A stretch of 61,807 bases of DNA, taken from contig CAILVF010000093.1 in assembly GCA_903837605.1 (NCBI GenBank), forward strand, positions 1 to 61,807, given 5' to 3'. This stretch comes from an uncultured Bacteroidales bacterium (GTDB lineage: Bacteria; Bacteroidota; Bacteroidia; Bacteroidales; FEN-979). Under the pieces are notes generated by a model. The model was not told where the DNA came from and did not search any database. It was given only the letters and a program-made list of their open reading frames with translations. This document shows, one piece after another, positions 54,062-61,807 of this stretch; the first letter of the stretch is position 1; each line of letters begins with the position of its first letter. Position numbers and translations under genes: made by a program.

Positions 54062-57000
54062 CAGAAGTCGAGGCTAAGTGAAAAATAAAATACAGGTTTA
54101 AGCACCCTGCCGTCTTCCACACCCCAGGCAAGGTCACCCCTTAAAAAATATCCCAGGAGCCTCGAACGGAGACCGAATCCAAATCCTTCGACAATAGGGT
54201 CCTTCATAGATTCTACTTTAACGAACAATGGTTTCCTGTAAATATATCTTGTAAAGAGCTGGTTGTCTGACGACCAGGGGGAAGTGCCGGTCCATGCCGT
54301 GCCTACATCTCCAAAAGCCACTACCTGGAAGTTGTTCAGGAAATCGGAACGTATGGGCCGGTTAAAAAAATACCTGAACACGGGCATCCTGAGTTCCGAA
54401 TTAAAAACAAAGAAACTGTTGCCGTTACGTATATTCTGGTCAAATCCCCTCATATTGGTCCCCAGGGTCTGAAACACGTAATTCTGGTCCTGGGCCACAG
54501 GTGTATTAACATTGAACTGGGGGAACAGCCAGTTATCCACCCCGCCCAGGTAATATACAAGTTTTCCGCTGCCGAAGGAGGTGCTGGCTGCGAAACGGTT
54601 AGCCCAGATCAGGGTCCTGTGTATCTTTTGATAATTGCGGATGTCGAATCCCAGCACATAACACTGGATGCTTTTATCAAGGGCAAGCTGGTATGCCTCT
54701 CCGAAAACCTTATACCTGGTTCCCTGGTAGAGGTTCAGTCCGAGGTTCCTGGTATTATCATAGGTAAGCTCAGCTTTCAGGCTTATCCACAGCCGGTTCA
54801 CATCGGGAATTGCAAGATTGATGGGATCGGTCGAAAGATATACGGCCCTGTCATACCTTGCAGTTACAGTACCTTTGATATTCAGTACCGGGTTAAACGG
54901 ATAGGTAAGCACATAATACAGCTCATTAATACGGTGGCGGATTATGGAATAATCGGCAGCTTCTTCCACCGATTGCCTGTGGAAAATGATCTGGTGGTCG
55001 AGCCGTTTTTTAAATATGGAATAGCTGAGCATGTATTCGTTGTTCACGAGGTTGAAATTCAACCTTACCCCTCCCGTGATCCTATGGTCTTCCATGAGAT
55101 CGGTCACCCCCACCATGAACAGGGCATTGAATCCAGGGTTTATGTATATAGGAGAGCTCGAATTTGAAAATGGCTGGTATGCCCAGTTGAGATAGGTAAA
55201 ATCAATCTGGGTCACCATCTGGTCGATGGAATATTCCACATTATAATTCAGCTGCTTCGCGTATTTATACTTATTGAGTGTGTCTTTTTTTACACCTGCC
55301 TGCTTGCCGAATACGCCTTTTTGCGAAGTATCTGACATGGCTAGTGCAATCAGCCTGAGCTCCTGCATGCTTACCGAGTCGGTTTCATTGACTTTCGCAG
55401 GGGGGGAGGCCTTTACTTTCACCGTGGAAAACCTCGAATGTGCAGGTATGGCCGGCGCCCTTTGCTGAAGCAACTTCATAATGGTATCATCGAGGCCGGG
55501 CTTCACCTGGGGTTCAGGCGGCCTGAGGCTTGCTTTCATCCTGAAAAATGCAGGTGAGAGGGTTTGGGGTTCCAGGAACTTCGGTTTTACGAGATCCCTT
55601 ACATACATCCGGTAATTCTGGTTATGAAAAACCACTTCCCCGTATCTCCCTGCAGTGCCCGATATATCGCTTTCAAGTATGTTACTGGTATAGTTTGTAA
55701 CGGGATATGATGTTGTATAGTAACGGTAATGCGTGGCCGTGTCGATAAAAGAAACGGCTGAGTCGCAGCGGGCCAGGAACCTGTTATAAACACCGTTCTG
55801 GTTGCTGAGGAAAGTATAGTAATTCCCCATGTATGCATTAGGCTGGATCTCATCCGCATCGGGTGTGCTGGTGATCCTTTTCAGGAGAGGTGAATGACTT
55901 TTGTAATCCAGGACAAAAATGTCATTATTGCCGTTTATCCTGCTGATATCGACCTTCGGGTCGAATCTGATCGTGTCGCCGGGGCGGTTTGAAGCAAAGA
56001 TTACCTGGGTCGAGCCATTGATAAACCTTGGGTTCAGGTCATTGTAGATATCTTTTGTGAGCTGCTCATGCGACCCGGCGGCTATATTGTATACGTAAAT
56101 ATCGCTTTGCCCTTTCTGAACGGCCGACATCAGCAGGAGGCTGCCATCACCGGAATACGAAAAGTCGGTCACCTTGTCAAATTCGAACAGTACGACATGC
56201 TCACGGCTCTTATCCGCAGTATTATAAAAATAAAGGTAATCCTCGCCTTTCCTTTCGGTCAGGATAGCCAGCACCTTCCCGCCGGGGTGCCATGCAAGAA
56301 GAGGGTAAGTCAGGTCGGGTTTCTCGGCAAGACGGTAACCGCCACGGTATATCCTTTTCTTTTTCCCGGTTTCCAGGTCGAGCAGGAATATCTTGTAAAT
56401 TCCGAGGTTCCAGGTACTGTAAGCCGCAGTATTGCCGTCGGGGCTGATCTTTAGCTGGCGGAAAACCCTGTCGGGCTTGTTCTTCATATTCAGTGGCGTC
56501 CCGGCCGGGGCCTCCCTTTGTGCAAGCTGCCTTTTGTACAATTCCCTGTAATAGCTGGTCCAGTTTTCGACCACTGTATTATAGGGTAAACCGAGCACAT
56601 TAAGAAACCCTTTTTCTATGCTCCGGGTCAGTCTTGTCATGTAAACGACATTGGGGATCGCCGCGTCCCCGTAATTTGCTGCAATATACTGCCAGATGGA
56701 ATGCCCGGCATAGGCCGCGTCAATGCCTGTAAGGCTGTTGATCTTAAAATGCTTTTTTGTCAGCACGGCATCCATCACCACATTGTCAAGTTCCGAATCC
56801 CAGGGCCTTGAAACGAATGATATCAGCCCGTTCATATACCAGTCGGGCATGGTAAACAAAGCGTTGTTCTTGATCTGGGCTCCAATTCCCGTACCGTACA
56901 TCATCTGGTTGAGAAGAACCTGGGTAATGCCGGCCCTGATCTGCTGGTCAAAATGCCTGTAATCCCCGTCGAAATAGATGAGGACCTTCCCCCCGATAAT

Positions 57001-57399
57001 TCGCGTAACACCGCCGGTATTGTAAGAATCCCAATCCCCGTATATCCCGATATTGCTCTGCTTAAGGTCGCTCAGGTTGTTGAAAATGATGAACTGGATC
57101 TTTTGTTCGAGTACCGACTGCAATTCAAGTTCAATTTCCTTAATATGCTTGTCGGAATACTCGGCGCAATACTGGGCAAGCTCTTTCCCGTTAAGGTAAT
57201 AATAGGTGTCGAATTTATCGAATTTAAAATACAACCAGAGGAAATCATTATACTGGACCCTTGATTTGCCGAAATTCAACTGTGATCCGCTGTAGAACTG
57301 TCCGAAGGACTTGCTGCCTGCCGCGAAAAACAAAATACAGCAACAGCTCACCAGAAGGCGCCGTAAAAATCCCTCACGAGTTGCAAAGCAAGCTGGCAT
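54061..57399 (-). CDS. Large envelope protein: peptidase-MA-like region, TolB-like propeller, outer-membrane barrel
   Basis: This 1112-residue protein has signal region LLVSCCCILFFAAGSKSFGQ. Residues about 40-290 resemble peptidase MA-like proteins (IQFIIFNNLSDLKQSNIG, MPDWYMNGLISFVSRPWD), but where family enzymes have HExxH this one reads IRAGITQVLLNQMMYG, so metallopeptidase activity is unlikely. Residues about 310-560 form a TolB/PD40-like beta-propeller (LKISPDGNTAAYSTWNLG, FDKVTDFSYSGDGSLLLM, QVIFASNRPGD). The C-terminal ~400 residues are amphipathic strands ending FYFSLSLDF, typical of a BamA/Omp85-like or other outer-membrane barrel. The family occurs widely in Bacteroidota without a named function that I can give. 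Its stop overlaps the YhbP-like start. Confidence 0.85.
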   Translation of the reverse strand: MPACFATREGFLRRLLVSCCCILFFAAGSKSFGQFYSGSQLNFGKSRVQYNDFLWLYFKFDKFDTYYYLNGKELAQYCAEYSDKHIKEIELELQSVLEQKIQFIIFNNLSDLKQSNIGIYGDWDSYNTGGVTRIIGGKVLIYFDGDYRHFDQQIRAGITQVLLNQMMYGTGIGAQIKNNALFTMPDWYMNGLISFVSRPWDSELDNVVMDAVLTKKHFKINSLTGIDAAYAGHSIWQYIAANYGDAAIPNVVYMTRLTRSIEKGFLNVLGLPYNTVVENWTSYYRELYKRQLAQREAPAGTPLNMKNKPDRVFRQLKISPDGNTAAYSTWNLGIYKIFLLDLETGKKKRIYRGGYRLAEKPDLTYPLLAWHPGGKVLAILTERKGEDYLYFYNTADKSREHVVLFEFDKVTDFSYSGDGSLLLMSAVQKGQSDIYVYNIAAGSHEQLTKDIYNDLNPRFINGSTQVIFASNRPGDTIRFDPKVDISRINGNNDIFVLDYKSHSPLLKRITSTPDADEIQPNAYMGNYYTFLSNQNGVYNRFLARCDSAVSFIDTATHYRYYTTSYPVTNYTSNILESDISGTAGRYGEVVFHNQNYRMYVRDLVKPKFLEPQTLSPAFFRMKASLRPPEPQVKPGLDDTIMKLLQQRAPAIPAHSRFSTVKVKASPPAKVNETDSVSMQELRLIALAMSDTSQKGVFGKQAGVKKDTLNKYKYAKQLNYNVEYSIDQMVTQIDFTYLNWAYQPFSNSSSPIYINPGFNALFMVGVTDLMEDHRITGGVRLNFNLVNNEYMLSYSIFKKRLDHQIIFHRQSVEEAADYSIIRHRINELYYVLTYPFNPVLNIKGTVTARYDRAVYLSTDPINLAIPDVNRLWISLKAELTYDNTRNLGLNLYQGTRYKVFGEAYQLALDKSIQCYVLGFDIRNYQKIHRTLIWANRFAASTSFGSGKLVYYLGGVDNWLFPQFNVNTPVAQDQNYVFQTLGTNMRGFDQNIRNGNSFFVFNSELRMPVFRYFFNRPIRSDFLNNFQVVAFGDVGTAWTGTSPWSSDNQLFTRYIYRKPLFVKVESMKDPIVEGFGFGLRSRLLGYFLRGDLAWGVEDGRVLKPVFYFSLSLDF

Positions 57400-57475
57400 A
57401 TTAATTGATCAGAAAAGTAACCGGGTCGCTAAGTTACGATTATTTTATAAGCAGGGTGCAGTGGCTTCTATTTCC

Positions 57476-57483
57476 TATCTTTG
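57476..57483 (+). promoter_or_regulatory. -7 box TATCTTTG for the MBL hydrolase operon
   Basis: TATCTTTG matches the Bacteroidota TAnnTTTG consensus and lies 18 bp upstream of the ATG at 57502. A TTG frame overlapping the box is therefore unlikely to be the start codon. Confidence 0.7.
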
Positions 57484-57501
57484 CAGTGCATAATATATAT
57501 T

Positions 57502-58140
57502 ATGATACAACTGGAACGCTTTACTTTCAATTCATTCATGGTCAATACCTACGTACTGTATGATGAGACCAAAGAGGCCGTAATTGTCGACGCAGCCTGC
57601 TATGAACCCTTCGAGAAGCAGGGCCTGTCGGATTTCATTGTTGACTCCGGCCTTAAGATAGTCCGTCAAATCAACACGCACTGCCATATTGATCATATAT
57701 TTGGAAGCCTTTTTGTCGCTGAGAAATACGGGGTCCTCCCCGAATTTCACAAGGCCGGACTGCCTTTTCTCACTGAAGCAGATTCTATTGCCCATACTTT
57801 TGGCTACAGCTTCGACGGGCTCCCCGGGCATGGCGGTTTTCTTGAGGATGGCGAGGTTATTAAGTTCGGGAAAAGCTCTCTCAGGGTTCTTTATACTCCC
57901 GGCCATGCCGACGGAAGCGTGTGTTTTTACTGTTCAGCCGATGGCTTTGTGATCACAGGAGACGTGCTCTTCAGGGATACTGTCGGCCGCACCGATCTGC
58001 CTTCGGGTGATTTTGACCTGCTGATGGAAAGTATCAAGACCAAACTCTTTACCCTGCCTGAAGATACCGTGGTTTATCCGGGTCACGGCGGGGAAACGAC
58101 AATAGGGTATGAGATGGTGAATAATCCGTTTATAAAATGA
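57502..58140 (+). CDS. Metallo-beta-lactamase-fold hydrolase (glyoxalase II-like)
   Basis: This 212-residue cytosolic protein starts MIQLERFTFNSFMVNTYVLY. The metal-binding motif is THCHIDHIFG (HxHxDH), with further ligands in YTPGHADGS, ITGDVLFRD and VYPGHGGET. The family includes hydroxyacylglutathione hydrolases and related thioesterases; the precise substrate cannot be read. The ATG at 57502 is chosen because it sits 18 bp after a good -7 box. It is followed by a 99-bp repeat-filled gap, then a glycosyltransferase in the same orientation. Confidence 0.93.
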   Translation: MIQLERFTFNSFMVNTYVLYDETKEAVIVDAACYEPFEKQGLSDFIVDSGLKIVRQINTHCHIDHIFGSLFVAEKYGVLPEFHKAGLPFLTEADSIAHTFGYSFDGLPGHGGFLEDGEVIKFGKSSLRVLYTPGHADGSVCFYCSADGFVITGDVLFRDTVGRTDLPSGDFDLLMESIKTKLFTLPEDTVVYPGHGGETTIGYEMVNNPFIK

Positions 58141-58141
58141 A

Positions 58142-58225
58142 TATCGAATATTGAACACTGAATATTGAATGTTGAAGGTGATAACATTCGATATTCGAAA
58201 TTCGTTGATCGATATTCGAAATTCA
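58142..58225. repeat. Intergenic GAATATTGAA / CGATATTCGAAATTC word repeats
   Basis: Between the MBL and glycosyltransferase genes GAATATTGAA occurs twice (58146, 58160), and a 15-bp direct repeat CGATATTCGAAATTC occurs at 58189 and 58210, 21 bp apart. The words are near-palindromic and AT-rich, with no coding potential apparent. Confidence 0.85.
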
Positions 58226-58239
58226 AGGTCATTACTAAA

Positions 58240-59199
58240 ATGCAAAAAATTCTCATCATCCGCTTCAGCTCCATAGGTGACATCGTGCTTACCACGCCTG
58301 TTATACGCTGCCTGAAGCAGGAACTTCCCGGCGCCGAGGTCCATTATTTAACCAAAAAGCAATTTGAGCCCATTCTGAAGGCGAATCCTTATATCGACAA
58401 GCTATGGTTGTACGAGGGGAATTTTAAAAGCCTCATTCCCCTGCTCAGGTCCGAGGGTTATGATTTCGTCGCCGACCTGCATAAAAACCTTAGATCGGCT
58501 TATGTAAAACTCATGCTGGGCAAGCCATCGGGGAGTTTTCCCAAGCTGAATATCAGGAAATTCCTTATTGTAAATTTCAAGTGGAATTTCCTTCCCGGCA
58601 TCCATATCGTGGACCGGTATTTCAGGGCGGTAAGCAAGCTGGGTGTGAAGAATGACCAGCAGGGCCTCGATTATTTTATTTCACCTGCGGATGAAGTCGT
58701 CCCCATTTTTCCTGAGTACTACGCGGTAGTCGTTGGCGGTAAGCATAATACCAAGATCTTTCCCCCGGAAAAAGTAGCAGAGGTTGTCGAAAAACTTGAC
58801 AAACCTGTCATCCTCCTGGGAGGAAAGGAAGACCGGGAAAGGGGAGAGCAGGTAATGAAGCTGACATCCAGACCCATGCTGAACGCCTGCGGTGAGTATA
58901 GCCTGAACCAGGCAGCGTCACTGGTGAGGCAGTCATCCGCAGTCCTTACAAATGATACCGGGCTCATGCATATCTCGGCTGCATACCGTAAAAGAATGGT
59001 ATCTGTTTGGGGCAATACAATTCCTGCTTTCGGGATGTATCCTTACATGCCTTCGCACGCTGAAAATTCTTTCATTTCCGAAGTTGCCGGCCTCGGATGC
59101 CGGCCCTGCAGCAAAATCGGGTTCAGGGAATGTCCCAAACACCATTTCCGCTGCATGATGGATATTTCTGTTGACGAGATCGTAGCTCACCTTGAGTAA
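58240..59199 (+). CDS. Glycosyltransferase family 9 (heptosyltransferase-like)
   Basis: This 319-residue enzyme starts MQKILIIRFSSIGDIVLTTP, the standard GT9 opening; an upstream in-frame ATG at 58165 lies inside repeat DNA and is rejected. Other motifs: CLKQELPGAEVHYLTKKQFE, YDFVADLHKNLRSAYVKL, KPVILLGGKEDRERGEQV, SAVLTNDTGLMHISAAYRK (the donor-site DTGLMH motif). GT9 enzymes add heptose or related sugars to the LPS core in the cytosol. A C-terminal Cys group (GLGCRPCSKIGFRECPKHHF) is common in Bacteroidota members. It overlaps the TatD start by 8 bp. Confidence 0.93.
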   Translation: MQKILIIRFSSIGDIVLTTPVIRCLKQELPGAEVHYLTKKQFEPILKANPYIDKLWLYEGNFKSLIPLLRSEGYDFVADLHKNLRSAYVKLMLGKPSGSFPKLNIRKFLIVNFKWNFLPGIHIVDRYFRAVSKLGVKNDQQGLDYFISPADEVVPIFPEYYAVVVGGKHNTKIFPPEKVAEVVEKLDKPVILLGGKEDRERGEQVMKLTSRPMLNACGEYSLNQAASLVRQSSAVLTNDTGLMHISAAYRKRMVSVWGNTIPAFGMYPYMPSHAENSFISEVAGLGCRPCSKIGFRECPKHHFRCMMDISVDEIVAHLE

Positions 59200-59980
59200 G
59201 CCTGTTTTTACCGACACCCATGCGCACCTCTACCTTGAGGAGTTCGATGCCGACAGGGATCAGGTGATTCAGCGCGCAGAAAAAGAGGGAATTTCCCATC
59301 TTTTCCTGCCAAACATCGATTCAACCTCGGTGCAGGAAATGTTGAACGTTTGCTCAGCCTGGCCGCATTTATGTTACCCGATGATGGGTTTGCATCCCAC
59401 TTCGGTACGTGCAAACTACCATGACGAATTAAAACTTATGAAGCATTACCTGGCCGACAGATCCCTGCGCTTTTACGGCGTGGGGGAGATAGGAATAGAT
59501 CTTTACTGGGACAGGACTTTCGAGAAGGAGCAGACTGAAGCATTTAATATCCAGCTTGATCTCTCGCTCGAATACGGGCTCCCCGTTGCAATCCATACCA
59601 GGAATTCCATGGAAGTTGCGCTGGGGATCATGGAATCCAGGAATGACGAGGGATTAAGAGGGGTATTCCATTGTTACAGCGGGGATGTCGCCCAGGCTGA
59701 AAGAGCGTTGCAGATGGGATTTTACCTTGGGATAGGGGGAGTAATAACTTATAAGAAATCAGGATTGGCGGATGTGGTTGCGGCTATGCCGCTTTCTTCC
59801 CTGCTTACCGAGACTGATGCCCCTTTCCTGCCGCCGGTGCCTCATCGCGGACAGCGCAATGAATCATCGTATATTCCGTTAATAGCACTGAAGATTGCAG
59901 AAATAAAAGGAGTATCATTGGAAGAAGTGGCGGAAGCCACGACAAGGAATGCAATGGAATTATTCATGATTAGTTTGTAA
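59192..59980 (+). CDS. TatD-family metal-dependent DNase/hydrolase
   Basis: This 262-residue protein starts with TTG (MSKPVFTDTHAHLYLEEF) and overlaps the end of the glycosyltransferase by 8 bp. TIM-barrel metal ligands are visible: DTHAHL, GVGEIGIDLYWD, AIHTRNS, FHCYSGD and TETDAPFLPP. TatD enzymes are Mg-dependent nucleases acting on 3' ends of DNA and RNA. The length fits the family. Expression is probably coupled to the upstream gene. Confidence 0.95.
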   Translation: MSKPVFTDTHAHLYLEEFDADRDQVIQRAEKEGISHLFLPNIDSTSVQEMLNVCSAWPHLCYPMMGLHPTSVRANYHDELKLMKHYLADRSLRFYGVGEIGIDLYWDRTFEKEQTEAFNIQLDLSLEYGLPVAIHTRNSMEVALGIMESRNDEGLRGVFHCYSGDVAQAERALQMGFYLGIGGVITYKKSGLADVVAAMPLSSLLTETDAPFLPPVPHRGQRNESSYIPLIALKIAEIKGVSLEEVAEATTRNAMELFMISL

Positions 59981-59989
59981 GTGATTAGC

Positions 59990-60049
59990 GATGAGTGATG
60001 AAATTTTAACTCATGGCTTATGGCTCATCACTCATGGCTTTAAAATTTT
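59990..60049. repeat. Intergenic ATGAGTGATG / ACTCATGGCTT word repeats
   Basis: ATGAGTGATG (59991-60000) has a perfect inverted copy (60026-60035), and ACTCATGGCTT occurs as a direct repeat at 60009 and 60030, again 21 bp apart. AAATTTTAA and TTAAAATTTT flank them. The cluster fills the gap between TatD and asparaginase. Confidence 0.85.
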
Positions 60050-60054
60050 GACAA

Positions 60055-61083
60055 ATGATCGGACAAACAAGTTTACTCGTAATATATACCGGCGGCACCA
60101 TCGGGATGGTGCAGGACCCGAAGACAGGCTCATTAAAGCCGCTTTCATTTGAAAATCTCTACAAATACCTGCCGGTACTGGAGAATTTCAACTGCCAGAT
60201 TGATTTCCACACTTTCCAGCCCCTGCTCGATTCTTCGAATATGAACCCTTCATTTTATGTGAAGCTGGCAAGCGAGATAGAGGAGAATTATGAAAATTAC
60301 GATGGCTTCGTGGTGATGCATGGCTCAGATACCATGGCCTACACTGCATCGGCCCTCAGTTTTATGCTCGAGAACCTGAACAAACCCGTTATTTTCACAG
60401 GTTCACAGTTACCTATAGGAATGGTGCGCACCGACGGGCGTGAGAATTTTATCAATGCTATCGAGATTGCCATTGCCAAAGAAGTCGACACCCCGATAGT
60501 GCCCGAGGTCGGCATCTGCTTTGAGAACAAGCTGTTCCGCGGCAACCGCACAACCAAGCTGAACACCGAGAATTTCGGGGCTTTTATTTCAGCAAATTAT
60601 CCCTTGCTGGCCGAAGTCGGCGTCAAGATAAAATATAACAGGGATTGCATCCTCAGGCCCAATTTCAAACGGCTGAAAGTACTTAAGGAACTGGATGAGA
60701 ACATTGCTATCCTGAAACTCTTCCCGGGCATTTCGAAATGCGCCGTAGAGGCGATCCTCCATACCTGCGGACTGAAAGCGGTCATACTTGAGACCTTCGG
60801 GGCCGGCAACGCCCCTACCCTGCCCTGGTTCCTCGATGCCCTGAAAGAAGCCGCCGACCGTGATGTGATCATAGTAAATGTGACCCAATGCAAAGGCGGC
60901 ACGGTGGAAATGGGCAAGTATGAAACCAGCGCCGAGTTAAGCAGGATAGGAGTTATCGGAGGTTATGATATAACAACCGAGTCGGCCGTTACCAAGCTGA
61001 TGTACCTCCTGGGCTGCAAATTTTCGACCCAGGCTGTGAAGCAGCTGCTTCAAACCAGCCTCCGGGGCGAGATGACAGTTTGA
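60055..61083 (+). CDS. ansA: Type I L-asparaginase (cytoplasmic)
   Basis: This 342-residue enzyme hydrolyses asparagine to aspartate and ammonia. The first catalytic Thr lies in LVIYTGGTIGMVQ, the second motif in VVMHGSDTMAYTASAL, and the substrate loop in FTGSQLPIGMVRTDGRENF. No signal peptide is present, which fits type I. The length matches E. coli AnsA. It is preceded by a repeat-filled gap of 74 bp and followed by a promoter-like box and tRNA-Ser. Confidence 0.95.
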   Translation: MIGQTSLLVIYTGGTIGMVQDPKTGSLKPLSFENLYKYLPVLENFNCQIDFHTFQPLLDSSNMNPSFYVKLASEIEENYENYDGFVVMHGSDTMAYTASALSFMLENLNKPVIFTGSQLPIGMVRTDGRENFINAIEIAIAKEVDTPIVPEVGICFENKLFRGNRTTKLNTENFGAFISANYPLLAEVGVKIKYNRDCILRPNFKRLKVLKELDENIAILKLFPGISKCAVEAILHTCGLKAVILETFGAGNAPTLPWFLDALKEAADRDVIIVNVTQCKGGTVEMGKYETSAELSRIGVIGGYDITTESAVTKLMYLLGCKFSTQAVKQLLQTSLRGEMTV

Positions 61084-61100
61084 TATATCGGAAATTTTAG

Positions 61101-61108
61101 TACCTTTG
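61101..61108 (+). promoter_or_regulatory. -7 box TACCTTTG upstream of tRNA-Ser
   Basis: TACCTTTG fits TAnnTTTG. The tRNA starts 116 bp further on; the space is filled by TTTACGA-type repeats, an unusually long leader for a single tRNA. Confidence 0.55.
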
Positions 61109-61114
61109 CACCCT

Positions 61115-61220
61115 CGTAATTATTTACGAATTACGATGTACGATTTACGGTTGCATTCCAGTTTACGATTTCAGATTAATTTGATATAATTCGTAAATCT
61201 GACTTCCTAAATCGTAAATA
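61115..61220. repeat. TTTACGATTTACGA-type word repeats before tRNA-Ser
   Basis: Variants of TTACGATTTACG and its complement CGTAAATCGTAAAT occur at least six times in about 105 bp, in both orientations, between the TACCTTTG box and the tRNA. Confidence 0.85.
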
Positions 61221-61224
61221 TAAT

Positions 61225-61312
61225 GGAGAGGTGTCCGAGTGGTCGAAGGAGCACGCCTGGAAAGTGTGTGTACGCCAAAAGTGTACCCTGGGTTCGAATC
61301 CCAGTCTCTCCG
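61225..61312 (+). tRNA. tRNA-Ser (anticodon GGA)
   Basis: This 88-nt gene has a 7-bp acceptor stem (GGAGAGG with TCTCTCC, one G-T pair), an anticodon stem CACGC/GTGTG, loop CTGGAAA with anticodon GGA at 61259-61261, a long class II variable arm, and the T arm CTGGGTTCGAATCCCAG. Discriminator base is G, as expected for serine. CCA is not encoded. Confidence 0.97.
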
Positions 61313-61324
61313 CAGGTAATTTTC

Positions 61325-61365
61325 ACAAAGCGTTGTAATTTAAACATTTATGACGCTTTGTTTTT
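61325..61365 (+). terminator. Probable terminator after tRNA-Ser
   Basis: A 9-bp stem (ACAAAGCGT and ACGCTTTGT) around a 19-nt AT-rich loop is followed by five T residues, 12 bp past the tRNA end. The long loop makes it a moderate rather than strong candidate. Confidence 0.55.
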
Positions 61366-61680
61366 ATATACACCCAATGTAACACCCACTTTAAGTTACT
61401 AAATGGCTTATTCTTCTCATTCCTGAGTGCGGTTGCTCCCTTGGATCAAAATTTGCAAATGCGACCCCCGGTGGGTCTATAAAAACACTTTGCAGTTCTG
61501 AAAAGTGGGGCACAACATGGCGACTAAATTCACATCCTTCTACAAGATGGGTGTTCATTCAAAGGCACAGCCTTTGTAAGCAATAATGCCTTGGTTTTGT
61601 TGCGGTTAGCGGCTCGTTAGCCACTATAGCAATATACAGACTACCAGGACATTAACAAATTGCTTTAAAAACTCCTAATT
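61366..61680. other. Gene-free tRNA 3' flank
   Basis: About 315 bp without a credible coding frame on either strand. Small structures only: CACCCA repeated 12 bp apart (61371, 61383), a GGC-ACA-GCC hairpin near 61564, and GGCTCGTTAGCC (61611-61622). Such flanks often mark integration sites, but no integrase or second attachment site is in view. Confidence 0.5.
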
Positions 61681-61686
61681 TTCCCT

Positions 61687-61694
61687 TATATTTG
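61687..61694 (+). promoter_or_regulatory. -7 box TATATTTG for the last gene
   Basis: TATATTTG is a near-ideal TAnnTTTG box 18 bp before the ATG at 61713, giving a very short leader. Confidence 0.7.
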
Positions 61695-61712
61695 TTCTTA
61701 TAATTCTTAATT

Positions 61713-61807
61713 ATGTTAACCAAGGATAGTGTCTTAAAAACCATTTCAAAGCTTCCTGAAAATTTCAATCTGGATGAATTGATTGACAAACTAATCTTTA
61801 TTGATAA
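61713..61807 (+). CDS. Antitoxin-like small protein, N-terminus only
   Basis: The window ends after 31 complete codons. It begins MLTKDSVLKTISKLPENFNL and continues DELIDKLIFID, resembling the N-termini of small Bacteroidota type II antitoxins with a helix of the form LPE-x-F-x-x-DELI-x-x-L. A good promoter box lies just upstream. The identity of the protein and of any toxin partner lies beyond the edge. Confidence 0.55.
   Translation, partial: MLTKDSVLKTISKLPENFNLDELIDKLIFID

Noticed and set aside
58165..58239. Earlier start for the family 9 glycosyltransferase
   Set aside because: The extra residues are encoded by intergenic word repeats, and the family opening MQKILIIRFSSIGD begins at 58240.
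61604..61622. Integron attC-like site (GGTTAGCGGCTCGTTAGCC)
   Set aside because: The GTTAGC copies are direct, not a paired core-site arrangement, and no integrase is present.

Overview
The window comes from a member of the Bacteroidota, probably a gliding or biofilm-forming, Bacteroidales-like environmental lineage. Evidence: type IX secretion (T9SS) C-terminal sorting domains of type A and type B, a PorP/SprF-family protein next to a giant PKD adhesin, 'Fibrobacter succinogenes major paralogous' (FISUMP) domains, LytS/LytTR signalling, several TAnnTTTG promoter boxes, and few Shine-Dalgarno sites. The organism's name cannot be read from the sequence.

Layout. (1) 1-20985, minus strand: a run of secreted proteins that looks like a cohesin-dockerin assembly. 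Reading in the direction of transcription it holds a five-cohesin scaffold (20985-15331), a one-cohesin protein (15241-14138), a subtilisin-like protease with a canonical dockerin (14085-9898), an inserted DUF4062/ATP-binding gene plus a broken regulator (9888-7903), a second dockerin protease (7844-3594) and a cohesin plus PKD-like repeat protein that runs off the left edge. (2) 21123-33062, minus strand: a LytTR response regulator and histidine kinase, then a FISUMP/dockerin-like protein, an uncharacterised His-rich domain fused to FISUMP, a dockerin plus cohesin-like T9SS protein, a deletion derivative of the first, and a thioredoxin-like protein. (3) 33099-35913: housekeeping genes (polyprenyl synthase, radical SAM) with small companions. 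(4) 35917-50405: a 4457-residue SprB-like adhesin with a type B sorting domain, followed by its PorP/SprF partner. (5) 50711-61807: nrdJ, a YhbP-like protein, a large propeller/beta-barrel protein, an MBL hydrolase, a family 9 glycosyltransferase, TatD, asparaginase, tRNA-Ser(GGA), and an antitoxin-like gene cut by the right edge.

How the parts may work together (inference). Cohesin domains and dockerins lie side by side in adjacent genes, and most carry T9SS sorting signals. The simplest reading is a surface-anchored multiprotein complex carrying proteases rather than glycosidases, comparable in logic to a cellulosome but exported by T9SS. Two dockerin types, canonical in the proteases and divergent in the FISUMP cluster, and two alternating cohesin types in the scaffold hint at more than one binding specificity. 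Binding has not been shown. The domain calls rest on motif recognition by eye.
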